Assembly: GCA_027924645.1 (NCBI GenBank)
Contig: BSBN01001362.1
Span: 930,001 to 994,000, forward strand
Source: Cunninghamia lanceolata
Taxonomy: Eukaryota; Streptophyta; Pinopsida; Cupressales; Cupressaceae
Length of the DNA stretch: 64,000 nt
Reading direction: 5' to 3'
Part shown: piece by piece, positions 20,637-31,626 of the stretch
How the letters are laid out: each line of letters opens with the position of its first letter
How positions within the stretch are numbered: the first letter of the stretch is position 1
The notes under the pieces: generated by a model
What the model was told of the DNA's origin: nothing
Seen by the model: the letters and a program-made list of their open reading frames with translations, nothing else
Databases searched by the model: none
Position numbers and translations under genes: made by a program

Positions 20637-22653
20637 TGTTAGACACACAAGGACACTGAGAGGGGGGGTGAATCAATATCTAAACAATCTTCAACTTTAA
20701 CAACTTCAACTTATCTGGGGTAGATTAAAACTTAAGCATCACAATATTAACATGAAAATGAAAGATTAACACAATCCATATCAACACATAACACTAGTTA
20801 TACATGGAAAATCCTAGAAGGGTAAAACCACGGTGAGTATTAACTCATAATATATGAAGCTCAAATAATAACTTTGTTTTAGGGGCTTTAACCCAAGGAA
20901 GCTGCTACTCCCTAAGTAACTTTGGTTTAGGGTTATACCCAAGGAAGATTCTACTCCCTAAGTAACCTTGTTTTAGGGTCACTCCTAAGGAAGCTTCTAC
21001 TCCCTGAAAAGACTACAAAAGATTACATATAACAGTCTTTTCTTACTATCTGAAAAATGTCATTGAAGCTCACCCCTTGATGATTGCACTTCTGCCTCCA
21101 CACACTTTCTTCTGAAGATCTGATCAATCAGGCACACTTTATACTTGATCACTATCTCAAATAAGTCTTCAAGATGAATCCGGACAGCATCAACAACTTC
21201 TGCCCTTTCTCCTTCAGTCACACATCAATAATGCATTTATCCTTTTATTTGCTTGCGAATCATTTCATCAACTTGCAATCATACCTTCCTAACTCAATTT
21301 GATTCACTATTTATACATGATATTACATTGATTACATTGCTTGTTGGCCAAATACAACATGAACAATACATTTACAAGTCGGCCATACAATACACAATAT
21401 GAAACTTGTAGAAGATAGGTCTAATTATGACAACACATTATGCTAGCAGAAGACTCAAGCCTTGTGGACCCCAACAATTGCTTAACCAGGTCCAAAACAT
21501 CCTTCATAGCTTCAGACATCAAGGAATTACCTCCACACACTCTACTAATTTGAAAATAGGATAGCTTTAAGGAAAACTCATGAAAACTTGAAGAATAATG
21601 ACCACATCAACTTGGAAACCTTGTGTGGTACTAAAAACAAGAAAGATCTTCATGAAAATTTTCTAGATGAGTTCACATGACTCATAAAACACCCCCATAC
21701 ACACCTTTGCCACCGTACATCAAAGAATTATGCCACACTGCTTCAAATATTTACTATGCAAATACTCTGTTATCTTGAACACACTGCACCAAGCTATCAA
21801 TTGAAAAACTAAGCTGCAGACCACTAAGAGCCCTGAAATAAAAAAGAAGTATGCAATGTACATACAAGAACATGTTCACAAAACTACAAGGTCAGTCATT
21901 TACTTTCAGAGGAATGCAGAGCATTCCAGTGGTTCTTTAACACTGCACCATTATGCCATAGCACATACCGTTGTTCTATCATACATAACTTTCACAACGG
22001 AGGGAAATATGATTTGAAAATTTGGAAATAACACCTTTACTATCTTCTTGACATAACTTCAGAACCGCATAGCCACATCTACAACTGCGGAGGAATGCGG
22101 AGCATTCCATCACCCTTCTAGGAACTCTTTTACAAAACTAACTCTATCTTCAAGCTGTTAGCAGAAAAACATCCTTTCGGTGATCAAAACATCATGAAAT
22201 TTGGAACATACTTAAAATAACATAGTGTGAAGCTATGTTTCAAACCATAGAAGCTCAATAGAAAAATGATGGAAGTGTGAAGCAATCTTCCGGATAGTCT
22301 TCAAAGAGCAGACATTCTGAAACAAGGACTGTCACCTTCTTCTAGAGGCCAAGTCTTCTTTTGCATCACCATATATAGCTCAAGACTAGGAGGATGGATC
22401 ATACCACATGCTTCAAGTCAATCAGGAACACCTCCTCAGCATCAACAACACAACTAATTCTCTTAGTGCTTCTAATTCATATTGATCAGGCTTCAAACAC
22501 AACTCTGCTTTGATTAGAAATGTAACTTTTAGGCTCAAACTCAATTATGCTTTTAAACTCAACCTCAACTCTACTTAGATCAAGAATGTAGCTTTTGTGA
22601 CCTGCAATCAGTGTATGCTATGTTGACATAAATGACAACACATATGGCCAACA
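20637..22653 (-). repeat. 5' LTR of Copia 2
   Basis: A 2,017-bp LTR, intact, ending (minus strand) TCTAACA and beginning TGTTGGCC. A TATAAATA promoter-like box reads on the minus strand at 21309-21316; in the other LTR it is mutated. The GATTCACCCCCCC motif with CTCTCAG lies near 20659-20678 on the minus strand. It directly abuts the AAATT target duplication at 22654-22658. Confidence 0.92.
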
Positions 22654-24448
22654 AAATTCATACCTAAGATTAGAGATTTGGAGGATATATGTAATTGGCA
22701 TTTAATCACCTTCTTCAATGTCTCCTAAAAGATCATTGCCAAGGATCTAGGTCTTAAGCTATGAGATCTTCTTCCTTTGATAGTTAAACCATAGTAGACT
22801 GGTTTGGTCAAATCTAGATATATTATTGACAACATTATTGTTGTTTGGGATGGAATGGAATGGGCCAAACATTCTCAACAACAAGCCATTTTTATTAAGA
22901 TTGATGTTTTCAAACCTTATGATCATATATAATGGCCCTTCATTCTTGTTATGGTTCAGGATTTAGGATTTGGTTCTAAATTCCCAAGGTTTGTTGAAAT
23001 GATTTTTGCTAATGCTTCTACCTATATCACTATCAATGGCCATCAATCTTATGCTTTTGGGATTTTTTTCTCCATGTGGAAAGGATGTCCTCTTACACAT
23101 GCCTTATATGTTTTGGCTGCTAAAGGATTCAAATATATTCTTGCTTATGTTGTTTCAAGGATTTAGTGGTAGAAGACTCATTGCTATAGGCAATTTTTTT
23201 GCCCGAGTTAGCAAGGCTTTTAATTCCTTTGGTTGGAAGTAGAAAGATGATGGAGAATTCTTTAGATTCCTTATCATTCCCTTTTCCTTCCAGTCTTCTT
23301 CTACTCTATGGCAAGCTATTATTAATTGGGTGGGAAAAATATTGAAATATTGGATTACTAAAATTCCATCTCTTGTATAAAAATTCCAAGTTTTCTCTAA
23401 AGTTCTAGTAGCCACCCATGTGCATTATTCTTCATGTTGTATGGATTCTAAATTACCAAAATCTAGAAAAATTTCTTAGAGACTTATTATGGGCCTCATC
23501 TAATCAAGGTAAGGGATTTAAAAGATTTTCTTGAGAATTTTGTTGCCTCCCTCATGATTTTGGAGAGCTTGAACTTATTGATATAAATGTCGAGGTAAAA
23601 CATTATGTACCAAATGGATAATCAAAGCCCTTGAGGGCAATGAAGCTTATAAAGTTTTTCTTCATTACTGCATTTCTATAGGAGTGCCAAATGGGTGTAA
23701 ATCCTAGAGAGATCTTGGTCTTCATTCTATTTTCATAATGCAGGACCTTGTTCAAATCCAAGTCACTTTTGTCATCAGAAGTATATGGAAATCTTGGGAA
23801 TCTATTAATACATGGCTTCTATGGAATAGAAATGGATTTAGGACTAGTTTGTCCATTAATCAATAGTTTCTTTGGTTGTCTCCTAGATCACTTGCTAGGA
23901 TAAACCCCTTGCAAAAATTCTTTGGTCCATGCTTTGGAATTTTTAGAGGTATTAAGACTCTTCTAGATCTTTTTCCAAGAACCACTCAAAATCTTCTTTC
24001 TTGGCCTGAAGCTAAAGTGAAGCATATACTCACCAATCAAGATTTTGAATCCTTCTAGACTTTTGTCAATTCCATTCCTATGAAAAGATTACACAAAATT
24101 GGGGCTACAAGTTTCAAACCATGGTGGATGGACTATAAATGGTATCCCAATACACCATTTTGTAATTATCAACCTCACAAAGGATATGCTTGGGTTTTAC
24201 CACATATACATATGGTGCAAAAGATTAATGATATATGGGCTCTCTGATCTTTGACAGTACTTGAAAATGTAGATTTTAGACTATTTGATAGGCTATTATT
24301 GAGCCAAAGCTTGCTCATTTTTCTTGGTGCATTCTTTATCAAGGATTTCCTATTAGCTCCAAATTGATTCTTTTGGGAGTTTCCAATCCTTTCTACCCTT
24401 TTTGTAGTCATCTAGAAAGTAGCAAACACCTTTCGTAGTCTTTCCCTC
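22654..24448 (+). pseudogene. LINE 1 reverse transcriptase (rest) and C-terminal region, broken
   Basis: Continues the LINE RT after the Copia: RYIIDNIIVVWDGMEWAKH, IFIKIDVFKPYDH (the usual LTKAYDxI motif, altered), VQDLGFGSKFPRFVEMIF, and GCPLTHALYVLAAKGFKYIL. The next expected block with the catalytic FADD, present in the other LINE near 53,930, is missing here: LINE 1 jumps from VVSRI to a later segment, so about 45 residues were deleted. The C-terminal part reads WKSWESINTWLLWNRNGF near 23790 and ends with a Cys-rich zf-RVT-like stretch near 24310-24440. Many stops. Confidence 0.82.
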
Positions 24449-25358
24449 AAGCTTAAACAACTTGGATCTAGATTCATGATTTTTTAAGCCCTTTATACTT
24501 GCTCCTTGTCCTTGGCATATGATCCTCCTAGTAGATTTACCTAGAATTGCTAAATATGCCTAGATTTGGCATGCTTTCAGAGTGGAAATCCTATTCACTA
24601 TTTGGAAATATACAAATTCTACTCTTTTTGTTGGGTGTACTATTGATAGTCATTTCTCCATGTATTCTAAATCTATGATATGTTCCAATGTATTAATGTA
24701 GATACAAGTACAAGATAATAAGGTTGCACTTGAGGTGACCCACTTACAAGTTCTTGACCATTGGGGAAATGTCCCTTGTATGGTTGCAAAAGTACTATCG
24801 ACCTCTCCTCATTCAAATAGGGGCCAATCCCCTATTTGAGGGCATCGATGTGGTAGAAGTTAAAATTCCTATGGATGTAATGGTTCTCATAGGCATTAAG
24901 CTTAAACAACTTGGCTTTAGATTTTTGATTTTTAAAGCTCATTATACATGAGCCTTTTTCTTGGCATATGATCCTGCTAGGTGACTGAGATAGAATCCCA
25001 ACTAAATATATCTAGATTTTGCATGCTTTCAGAGTGGAAATCCTATTTACTATTTGGAAATATACAAATTCTACTCTTTTGTTGGGTGTGTTGTTGATAG
25101 TAATTTCTCCATGTATTCCAAATCTATGATATGTTCCAATATATTAATGCATATACAAGTATAAGATAATAAAGTTAGACTTGAGGTGTCCCACTTACAA
25201 GTTCTTGACCACTAGGGCAATGTCCCTTGTACTGTTATTAGAGTACTACCTATTATTAGAGTACTACTAACCTCCACTTATCCAAATTGGGGCCAATTCC
25301 CTATTTGAGGGCATCGATGTGGTAGAAGTCAAAATACCTATGGGCATAATGATTCTCA
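24449..25358 (+). repeat. Tandem duplication of LINE 1 3' region, about 450 bp twice
   Basis: Unit 1 (24449-24897) and unit 2 (24898 to about 25358) both start AAGCTTAAACAACTTGG and share GGCATATGATCCT, GCATGCTTTCAGAGTGGAAA, TATTTGGAAATATACAAATT, CACTTACAAGTTCTTGACCA and GAGGGCATCGATGTGGTAGA. They have diverged at many single bases. The duplicated segment reads in part as LINE ORF2 C-terminus (VEILFTIWKYTNSTLFVG). Confidence 0.88.
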
Positions 25359-25913
25359 TACTTCTCAGTGTAAAGCCCATGGTCACAATGCTCATGGTTG
25401 GTCCTAGTCCTCTTGCAAGCATTTATCTTCTCCTCAGCATCATTCTAGAGGAGCTCCAAGTTGGCCAGATAGTGGCAAATTCCCTTGGCTCGACCGACCA
25501 TTTCTCCTACTAGGGCTGCTTCTCAACCTTTTGAGGAAGTGAAAACTAATGAGAATAATCTTGATGGTGCCTCTACTAGTTGGGAACGTATTCTTGATAG
25601 GTAGGAAAATTTGGATGTGTGGAAACTAGATGACCAAGACCCACCTCTCGTTACTGGTTCTATAGCTCTAGCTACATAGCAACTTTGTTTTTCTCTTTGG
25701 ATTTGTATAAGGATCCACATTCCATAGACTTTGGTGTGTGGAGATACTGCTTCTATAGCTCTAGATACTTCGAAACTTTGTTTTTCTCTTTAGATTTGTA
25801 TAAGGATTTGCATTGCAGATTTTGGTGTGTGACTACCTCCACCCATTTTTTTCTATGATATGGTATATTTTAAAAGAATTATAGTTAATATAAATGCCTA
25901 TTTCATAAAAAAA
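25359..25913 (+). other. LINE 1 3' end with a 93-bp tandem duplication and A-tail
   Basis: Holds a second small tandem duplication (25657-25750 and 25751-25832; shared TTCTATAGCTCTAG, AACTTTGTTTTTCTCTTT, GATTTGTATAAGGAT). It ends with TAAATGCCTATTTCAT and a seven-base A-run at 25907-25913, matching the minus-strand LINE's tail at 50655. The segment near 25370 resembles a Cys/His-rich ORF1 tail, hinting at rearrangement of the LINE end. Confidence 0.65.
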
Positions 25914-26997
25914 TTTGCTTGGAATTCCTCAAATTTTATTTAGATGTGAATTTTTCATAGAATTTCATTGGGTTCACCTTTTATTTTGGAAAATTTTGTC
26001 CTTAAGTCCCTCAAAATAAGTGATAAAAACTGGAAGGGATTAGAGTTTATAATACAAGCACCTCCTTGTATACCTATTGCAACTTTTTCCTTGCATCCAA
26101 GCACTTCCACCCTAGTTTATGCTCTAGTGTGCCCAAGAGTACCACTTTGTGAAAAGAAGGCGAGGAAAAGTAGTTGAAATTAAATTACACGTCCATAATT
26201 TAATAGAGGAATATTCTAAAATTAGGTTGAATTCTTGGTGACATGAGAAATCAATAATCCATGAGGATTTGGCACATTTATCATGATGTTGTACAAGGAG
26301 GGTGCTCTATGCCATAAATCATGTCTATGACTAGTTTTAGGAGAATCTAAAGCATATGTGTTCATATCATGAACATCCAATCTATCAAATTATTTTACCT
26401 ATAACTTCACATTATACTATTTTAAATTAAAATCATATCATATTATTTATTGTATGTGATGTTCCCGTTTATAATTTAAAGGGTTGCTACCAAAGTTTTA
26501 CCCCACCAAATGTTTCTTAAATCTTCTCTATAGTGTAGGACATTCTTATTTTTCTTTATGTTAAGAAGTACAAACATCTCCCCTTTTGTAGGTCTCTATG
26601 GTCTCTCTTAACTACATTGAGTTCTTGTTGAGATATGTCAAATTTATAATCATTATGACATGGGATCATTGAACAAGAGCTAGGAACAAATTTGCTCTTG
26701 AATAATAATGTTTTTATATTTTTTGACATTTATAGTAAAATTTTCATAAAGATATTCTAATATATATATATTTAATGACAATTAATGTTCATTATGTCTC
26801 AACACTTTAATCATCATTTAAAACCTTTGCACTAAATTTTTTTTATTATATGTAACCTTTGATTTCTAGTAAATTTCTAGTAAACCCATTATAACAATGT
26901 TAAAGAGAACTTAAACCTATACAATAAACAACATATTGACATAATTATTATCTAAATTGAAACAATTATTTCATAATTTATAATACTTTGAGTTGGA
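25914..26997. other. Unassigned AT-rich DNA
   Basis: No coding pattern, RNA gene or element end recognised. Confidence 0.6.
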
Positions 26998-27523
26998 TTG
27001 CCTATATTTATAGACCCTTACCCTTGGCCCCTCATACTAGGAAATACAAACTTGGAGAGGATTTATTTTTTTGCATCATTTAAAACCTTTTTTATTGTCC
27101 AACTAAACCACTTATATTTTAAGGCTCTGAGAGGGAAGCTATATTATTTCCTATTTTGGGGTCAAGATAAACCATTTGTTTCATTTGATACATTATACTC
27201 TCATGTTGATCTTACTCATGCAATTCCCAATTGTGGATGTAACCACTTTAAATGGAATATCAATAGCTTGCTTGATCAAATCATAATAAATATTTTATGC
27301 ATGCAATATGTTGTGACAATATTAAGGTTTAGGTCTTTCTTTGTCAGTTAATACATCTTCCTTACTTGAATCTACTATTTACTTAAATTTTGGGATGGTT
27401 TCAAAAAGAAAAATTAATTTTCTAATTGATATTGCAACCATCACAATGGATTCTTACTATAGTTCTGCCACCTTCTACAAAAATCTAAAGACACATACCC
27501 TTGCTTGGGGTATTTTTCCATAA
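26998..27523 (+). pseudogene. Possible decayed Copia gag fragment
   Basis: An open stretch of 117 codons contains FVSFDTLYSHVDLTHAIPNC, then a C-G-C-N spacing and LLDQIIINILCMQYVV. This resembles the middle of a plant Copia gag, where a Cys-x-Cys-bearing segment is followed by a conserved MQFLMGLN-type helix. The next open stretch in another frame (27341-27523) contains KRKINFL, possibly the QREI segment that follows in such gags. No zinc knuckle, PBS or LTR is close on this strand. The match is weak. Confidence 0.35.
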
Positions 27524-28007
27524 TTCATTTAATTTTTGGTTCTATGCTTGCAAAGATTTGTTTTTCATCAAAATTTTTGAAATACCTGTCTTTTGTTGGT
27601 AATGAAGTTTTGTGCATGTCAATGTTAGTGAATCTAAAATCTCTTGAACATTAGATATGTAAGTGTATTTTCATTTCTATTGCTTGATGTTAATATAGGT
27701 GTTAAAGCTACAAGTATTGATGGTGCAGATACATATGCTACCACTATGTCTTTTTTGTATTGCATGGTAAGTCACATATTCTATTATTACCTCTCCAATT
27801 TTCTTCTTCACCCAAATGATCTTATTTTATCCATATCAAATGAATTCTCTTGTTTGGGTTTTGAAAGGAAGCAAGGTATGCAGAAACACTTCCTACATTG
27901 ATCTACTAAGGAAAGATTTATGCAAATTTTAACTTTTACAGTTACAGATTAAGATGCACATTAATAGAAAGGTAATAACAAAAATCCAAAAGCAAGTACA
28001 AAGCTCA
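27524..28007. other. Unassigned DNA, right part probably Copia 3 LTR
   Basis: No gene. The last part, up to 28012, is by logic the outer piece of the Copia 3 LTR (see 46525-47391), because the CAACA at 28008-28012 is repeated at 46525-46529. I could not find that LTR's terminal TG in this interval. Confidence 0.45.
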
Positions 28008-28012
28008 CAACA

Positions 28013-29560
28013 TGATGCAAAGAGACAAACCACTCTTCCTCAATCAACCATTCACAATCACAAAACTAAAACTCACAAAACAAGATTGCAACAGAAAAAA
28101 TTAACTCAGGAATGTATTAAAATTATTTATTCAAAAACAAGAAAACACTCAACAAACACAATTTATATTGTTGGCCTTCAATGGCCTCCCTCATAGTTAT
28201 CAAAACATTCAGTTTTCTTCTTCTCTGGCAGCTAACTCTTCTTATTTGTTTTTGTCAAACTTTGTTTGAGTTCCCTGGTACAACCCTCAAATTCCCTCTC
28301 TTTCTATGTAGCCACCTCCCTTCTCTCTTCCTATCCACGCCTTCCACACTCAATCAACCTCTCCGTGGCATTGTAATTCTACCACTTTTATTATCTAATT
28401 CACCCCTTTTCTATTACTCCTTACCAAGACGATTTTTTTCTATCCTCTAGCAGCCCCCCCATCTTTATCACTTTTTGATTGCAGCAAATATTATTTTTTC
28501 CCAGCCACAAAAGTGGCGTTTAATATGGTGCTTGTTAAATACAAAAATACTAGTACTTTATTATGCCTCATATGAGGCGTTGAAACTTCTCAATATTGCT
28601 TTTCCTCTCTCTTTCTAGTGCTCCCCAAATATATCTGTTTATATATCTGATTTTACTTTAACTGCTGTGTGGTAATTTGTCTTAGTTGAGCACTTCATTT
28701 CCCTGAATTATATGCCTCACATGAGGCATTTTTATCTACAAATTTAATTGCTTCGAATATGCTAAGTGGGCGTTTCATTTCTGCATTTGTCCTTTCTTTT
28801 GACTACTCTAAACCATTTAATATTTTTTGTTTAAAAATATATACAACAGTCTCTAAAATGGGTGTTAAGAAATTTTGTAATAGTGTGTATTAAATGCCAC
28901 ATAAGTCATTCCTTGTTTACTGCTAAAATTTGACCTCCAAAGATCAACATCCAACTTTAAAACAGACTAAGCATATCCTCTAACCTAAATCTATATCAAA
29001 TGGTTTAAATACCTTCAATAATATCTTGGAAAGTTGTGCAAATATTTTGAAGAAGAAATTTCGTTTGTGTGACTACGACAGGATGTGCGGATTGGGTACC
29101 TATAGGTGAAAATTTTAAAGTTCTCTATTTTGCATGAAAATTGGTGAGGATGTTTGGAATATCATACCAAGACTCCCTATAGAAGGATTTTGCTCCAGCC
29201 TCAAAGAATTTCAAAATTTTAAACTTTCCTTAAATTGCCATCCGCGAATAGAAAGTTTTAAAATCTCCAAACGAGTGTGACATATGATTGAAAAATCTTT
29301 GCCAATGCTGTCGAAATACCCTAAAAAATATACCTTTGAAAGGATTTATGCCAAACCTCACCAATCTTGCTAAACAATTATTTTTGTGAAAACAATCAAT
29401 GTGTGCCGAAACTGAACATATGGCAAAAATTGAATTCTTACAAATATGATTGTGCAAAGTGTCCCCAATGCTGAGAGATGCCATTACAAGACCAAGCAAA
29501 CCAAAAATGAAAGGAACACACTAAAAATATTTTTATGTGCACTCGGGTGCTCTTGCATCA
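28013..29560 (-). repeat. Array LTR1
   Basis: A 1,548-bp outermost LTR of the array. Three short palindromes mark it: GCCACAAAAGTGGC (28504-28517), GCCTCATATGAGGC (28565-28578) and ATGCCTCACATGAGGCAT (28712-28729). Outer edge TGATGCAAAGAG; inner edge CTTGCATCA. Purine-rich priming sequence is not obvious next to the inner edge. Open frames on either strand inside it are chance. Confidence 0.85.
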
Positions 29561-30677
29561 GACACGCTGGGTAAAAAGTTTGTGAGCATAGGCTCACAAA
29601 AGTGGAGTTGAGTAGTCGAACTACTCTTTTAGGTTGCAACCAACCTACAATGAACTCCACCACTGTGAAATGTGCACATTATCATCTATTTTTCCTTTTC
29701 TTCATCACCATGCTAGAACAACTATCATCTTCCTCCCACAACTCCATTCACTACTCTTCTCCCCTCTCGTGGATTCACATCCACCATGTGTCGTCCTCCT
29801 TTGCCAAATTATTTCTTCTCTCATCTCCTCCTTCATGGGATCCAACCCACTAGTAACCAGCCTCCTCTACCAAACTCTCATGTCACTCATACAACCTGTA
29901 ACATATAAATCTTCATCGAATATCTTATGGAAATTGAAGATTTCCATAGTTTCTTCTCTACACTCTTCAACCCTAGCTACCCCAAATAGAAGTACAAAAG
30001 CATCATCTAAATATGCAACAATGTTTACCTCTTCACTCGCTGCTACAAATTCACCATCAGCTGCATCATTAACTTTGACCTCCTTCGCTACGATGCTTGT
30101 CTTCTCGCTTCCAATCGCTGTAATATTCTCCAACCACTCATTCTCCATTGCTAAAATATCCAACAATATGTCATCCTCTATGTCATCCTTCGCTCCAACC
30201 TCTTCGTATTCCATTGCTGCATCTTCATCCTCTTCATTCTCATTTCCCACCTCTTCATCTTCAACCGCTGCCACATTTACATCCTCTTGCTTATCCTCAT
30301 CACGCTTGACCAATGTATCATGCTACCATGCTTCCAATCTGCTCAATCTCTTATCTAATCTCTCACATATACCTGCCATCATCTCAAGTGTCTTTCACTC
30401 TTGATACTGCCTCCAAGCTTCCCATATCACAGGCTTCTTCATTATGACTATGCCCATCTTGTTTGCTACTACAATCCCACCTCAATCTGCATCACACTAT
30501 TCACAATCTACATTTCCTTGTGACTCTCTCGCTCTCAATTGCTCATGGATTCTCTACCTGCAACAATCCTCACACAAACTCTCCATAACCGCTTCACTCT
30601 CCCGTAGGTCCTGGCATAGGTTGCCTCACATTTGGCGCTCTACCTATGCACTCAGGAACTCCCACTCTGATACCATT
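29561..30677 (-). other. Array internal region 1, with primer-binding site
   Basis: A 1.1-kb region between LTR1 and LTR2. On the minus strand it begins with AATGGTATCAGAGTGGGAG (PBS at 30664-30675), then a leader, then the acidic ORF at 29867-30390. The far end is next to LTR1; there a short inverted repeat TGTGAGC..GCTCACA flanks ATAG or CTAT at about 29581-29598. Confidence 0.8.
29867..30390 (-). pseudogene. Acidic ORF of the array element, copy 1 (unknown family)
   Basis: The minus strand reads MMAGICERLDKRLSRLEAW from about 30390, a stop (TAG where copy 3 has Gln), then an open 148-codon stretch ending SDMRVW at 29867. The middle is very rich in Glu and Asp (GNENEEDEDAAMEYEEVGAK). The C-terminal 60 residues, containing EVNIVAYLDDAFVL and EETMEIFNFHKIFDEDLY, are nearly identical in copy 2. 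No zinc knuckle, capsid, protease or RT motif is seen, and I do not recognise the family. It sits where gag would start in an autonomous element, so it may derive from a gag or be captured sequence. The overlapping plus-strand Ser/Thr-rich open frame is its shadow. Confidence 0.6.
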
Positions 30678-31626
30678 TGACACAAAGAGACAAACCACTC
30701 TTCCTCAATCAACCATTCATATTCACAAAACTGAAACTCACAAGACAAGATTCCAATAGAACAAATTAACTCAGGAATGTATTAAAATTCTTTATTCAAA
30801 AACAAGAATACATTCAACAAACACAATTTATATTGTTGGCCTTCAATGGCCTCCCTCACAGTTATCAAAACATTCAGTTTCCTTCTTCTCTAGCAGCTAA
30901 CTCTTCTTCTCTATTTTTGTCAAACTCTATCTGAGTTCCCTGGTACAACCCTCAAATTCCCTCACTTTCTATGCAGCCACCTCCCTTCTCTCTTCCTATC
31001 CACACCTTCCACACTCAATCAACTTTTCTCTGGCATCAATTCTACCCCTTTTATTATCTAATTCACCCCTTTTCTATTACTCATTACCAGGACAAATTTC
31101 TTTTCTATCCTCTAGCAGCCCCCTCCATCTTTATCATTCTCTGATTGCAGCCAATATTATTTTTTCCTAGCCACAAAAGTGGCGTTCAATATGGCACTTG
31201 TCAAATACAAAAATAATAATACTTTATTAGGCCTCATATGCGGCGTTGAAAATTCTCAATATGGCGCTTCCTCTCTCTTTCTAGCACTACCCAAATATAT
31301 CTGTTTATATATCTAATTTTACTTTAACTACTATGTGGTAATTTATCTTAGTTGAGCGCTTCATTTCCCTGAATTATATACCTCACATGAGGCATTTTAA
31401 TCTCCATATTTAATTGCTTGGAATATGCTAAGTGGGTGTTTCATTTCTGTATTTGTTCTTTCTTTTGATTGCTCTATACCATTTAAGTTTTTGTATTTAA
31501 AAACATATACAACAGTCTCTAAAATTGGCAATAAGAAATTTTATAAAAATGTGTATTAAATGCCACATAAGTCATTCCTTCTTTACTACTAAAATTTGAC
31601 CTCCAAAGATGAACATCCAGTTTTAA
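30678..31626 (-). repeat. Array LTR2, left part (interrupted by Gypsy)
   Basis: Starts TGACACAAAGAG, homologous to the other array LTRs, and breaks at TTTTAA (31621-31626), where the Gypsy LTR begins. The GCCACAAAAGTGGC palindrome is intact; GCCTCATATGAGGC has decayed to GCCTCATATGCGGC. Confidence 0.88.

Larger units (their letters stand above)
13263..22653 (-). mobile_element. Copia LTR retrotransposon 2, full-length but inactive
   Basis: A complete 9,391-bp minus-strand element bounded by TGTTAG and CCAACA and flanked on both sides by the duplication AAATT (13258-13262 and 22654-22658). Reading on the minus strand: 5' LTR, PBS, gag, protease, integrase, RT, RNase H, polypurine tract, 3' LTR. 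All parts of a working Copia are in order, but gag-pol has several frameshifts and stops. The LTRs differ at roughly 17 of the first 215 aligned bases by my eye count, so this is not a recent insertion. LTRs of about 2 kb and a GATTCACCCCC-type motif suggest a SIRE/Maximus-like lineage (inference). Confidence 0.93.
10620..25913 (+). mobile_element. L1-type LINE 1, split by a Copia insertion (10620-13262 and 22654-25913)
   Basis: A non-LTR retrotransposon on the plus strand: ORF1 with a DUF4283-like region and zinc knuckle, ORF2 with endonuclease and reverse transcriptase, a 3' region with internal tandem duplications, and a short A-run at 25907-25913. Removing the 9.4-kb Copia (13263-22653) and one copy of its AAATT duplication restores the reading GNIKFIPK across the join, the same sequence the second LINE has up to FIP. 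Net LINE length is about 5.9 kb. Many stops and indels show it is long dead. It is the same family as the minus-strand LINE at 50.7-56.1 kb. Confidence 0.88.

Noticed and set aside
29634..30404. 256-codon Ser/Thr-rich open frame on the plus strand
   Set aside because: Antisense of the conserved acidic minus-strand ORF; the PBS and LTR orientation put the element on the minus strand, and the plus frame is broken in the other copies.
30659..30677. Possible tRNA-derived sequence (TGGTATCAGAGT, repeated through the window)
   Set aside because: These are 11-13-base primer-binding sites complementary to tRNA-Met, always next to LTR ends; no cloverleaf can be drawn around them.
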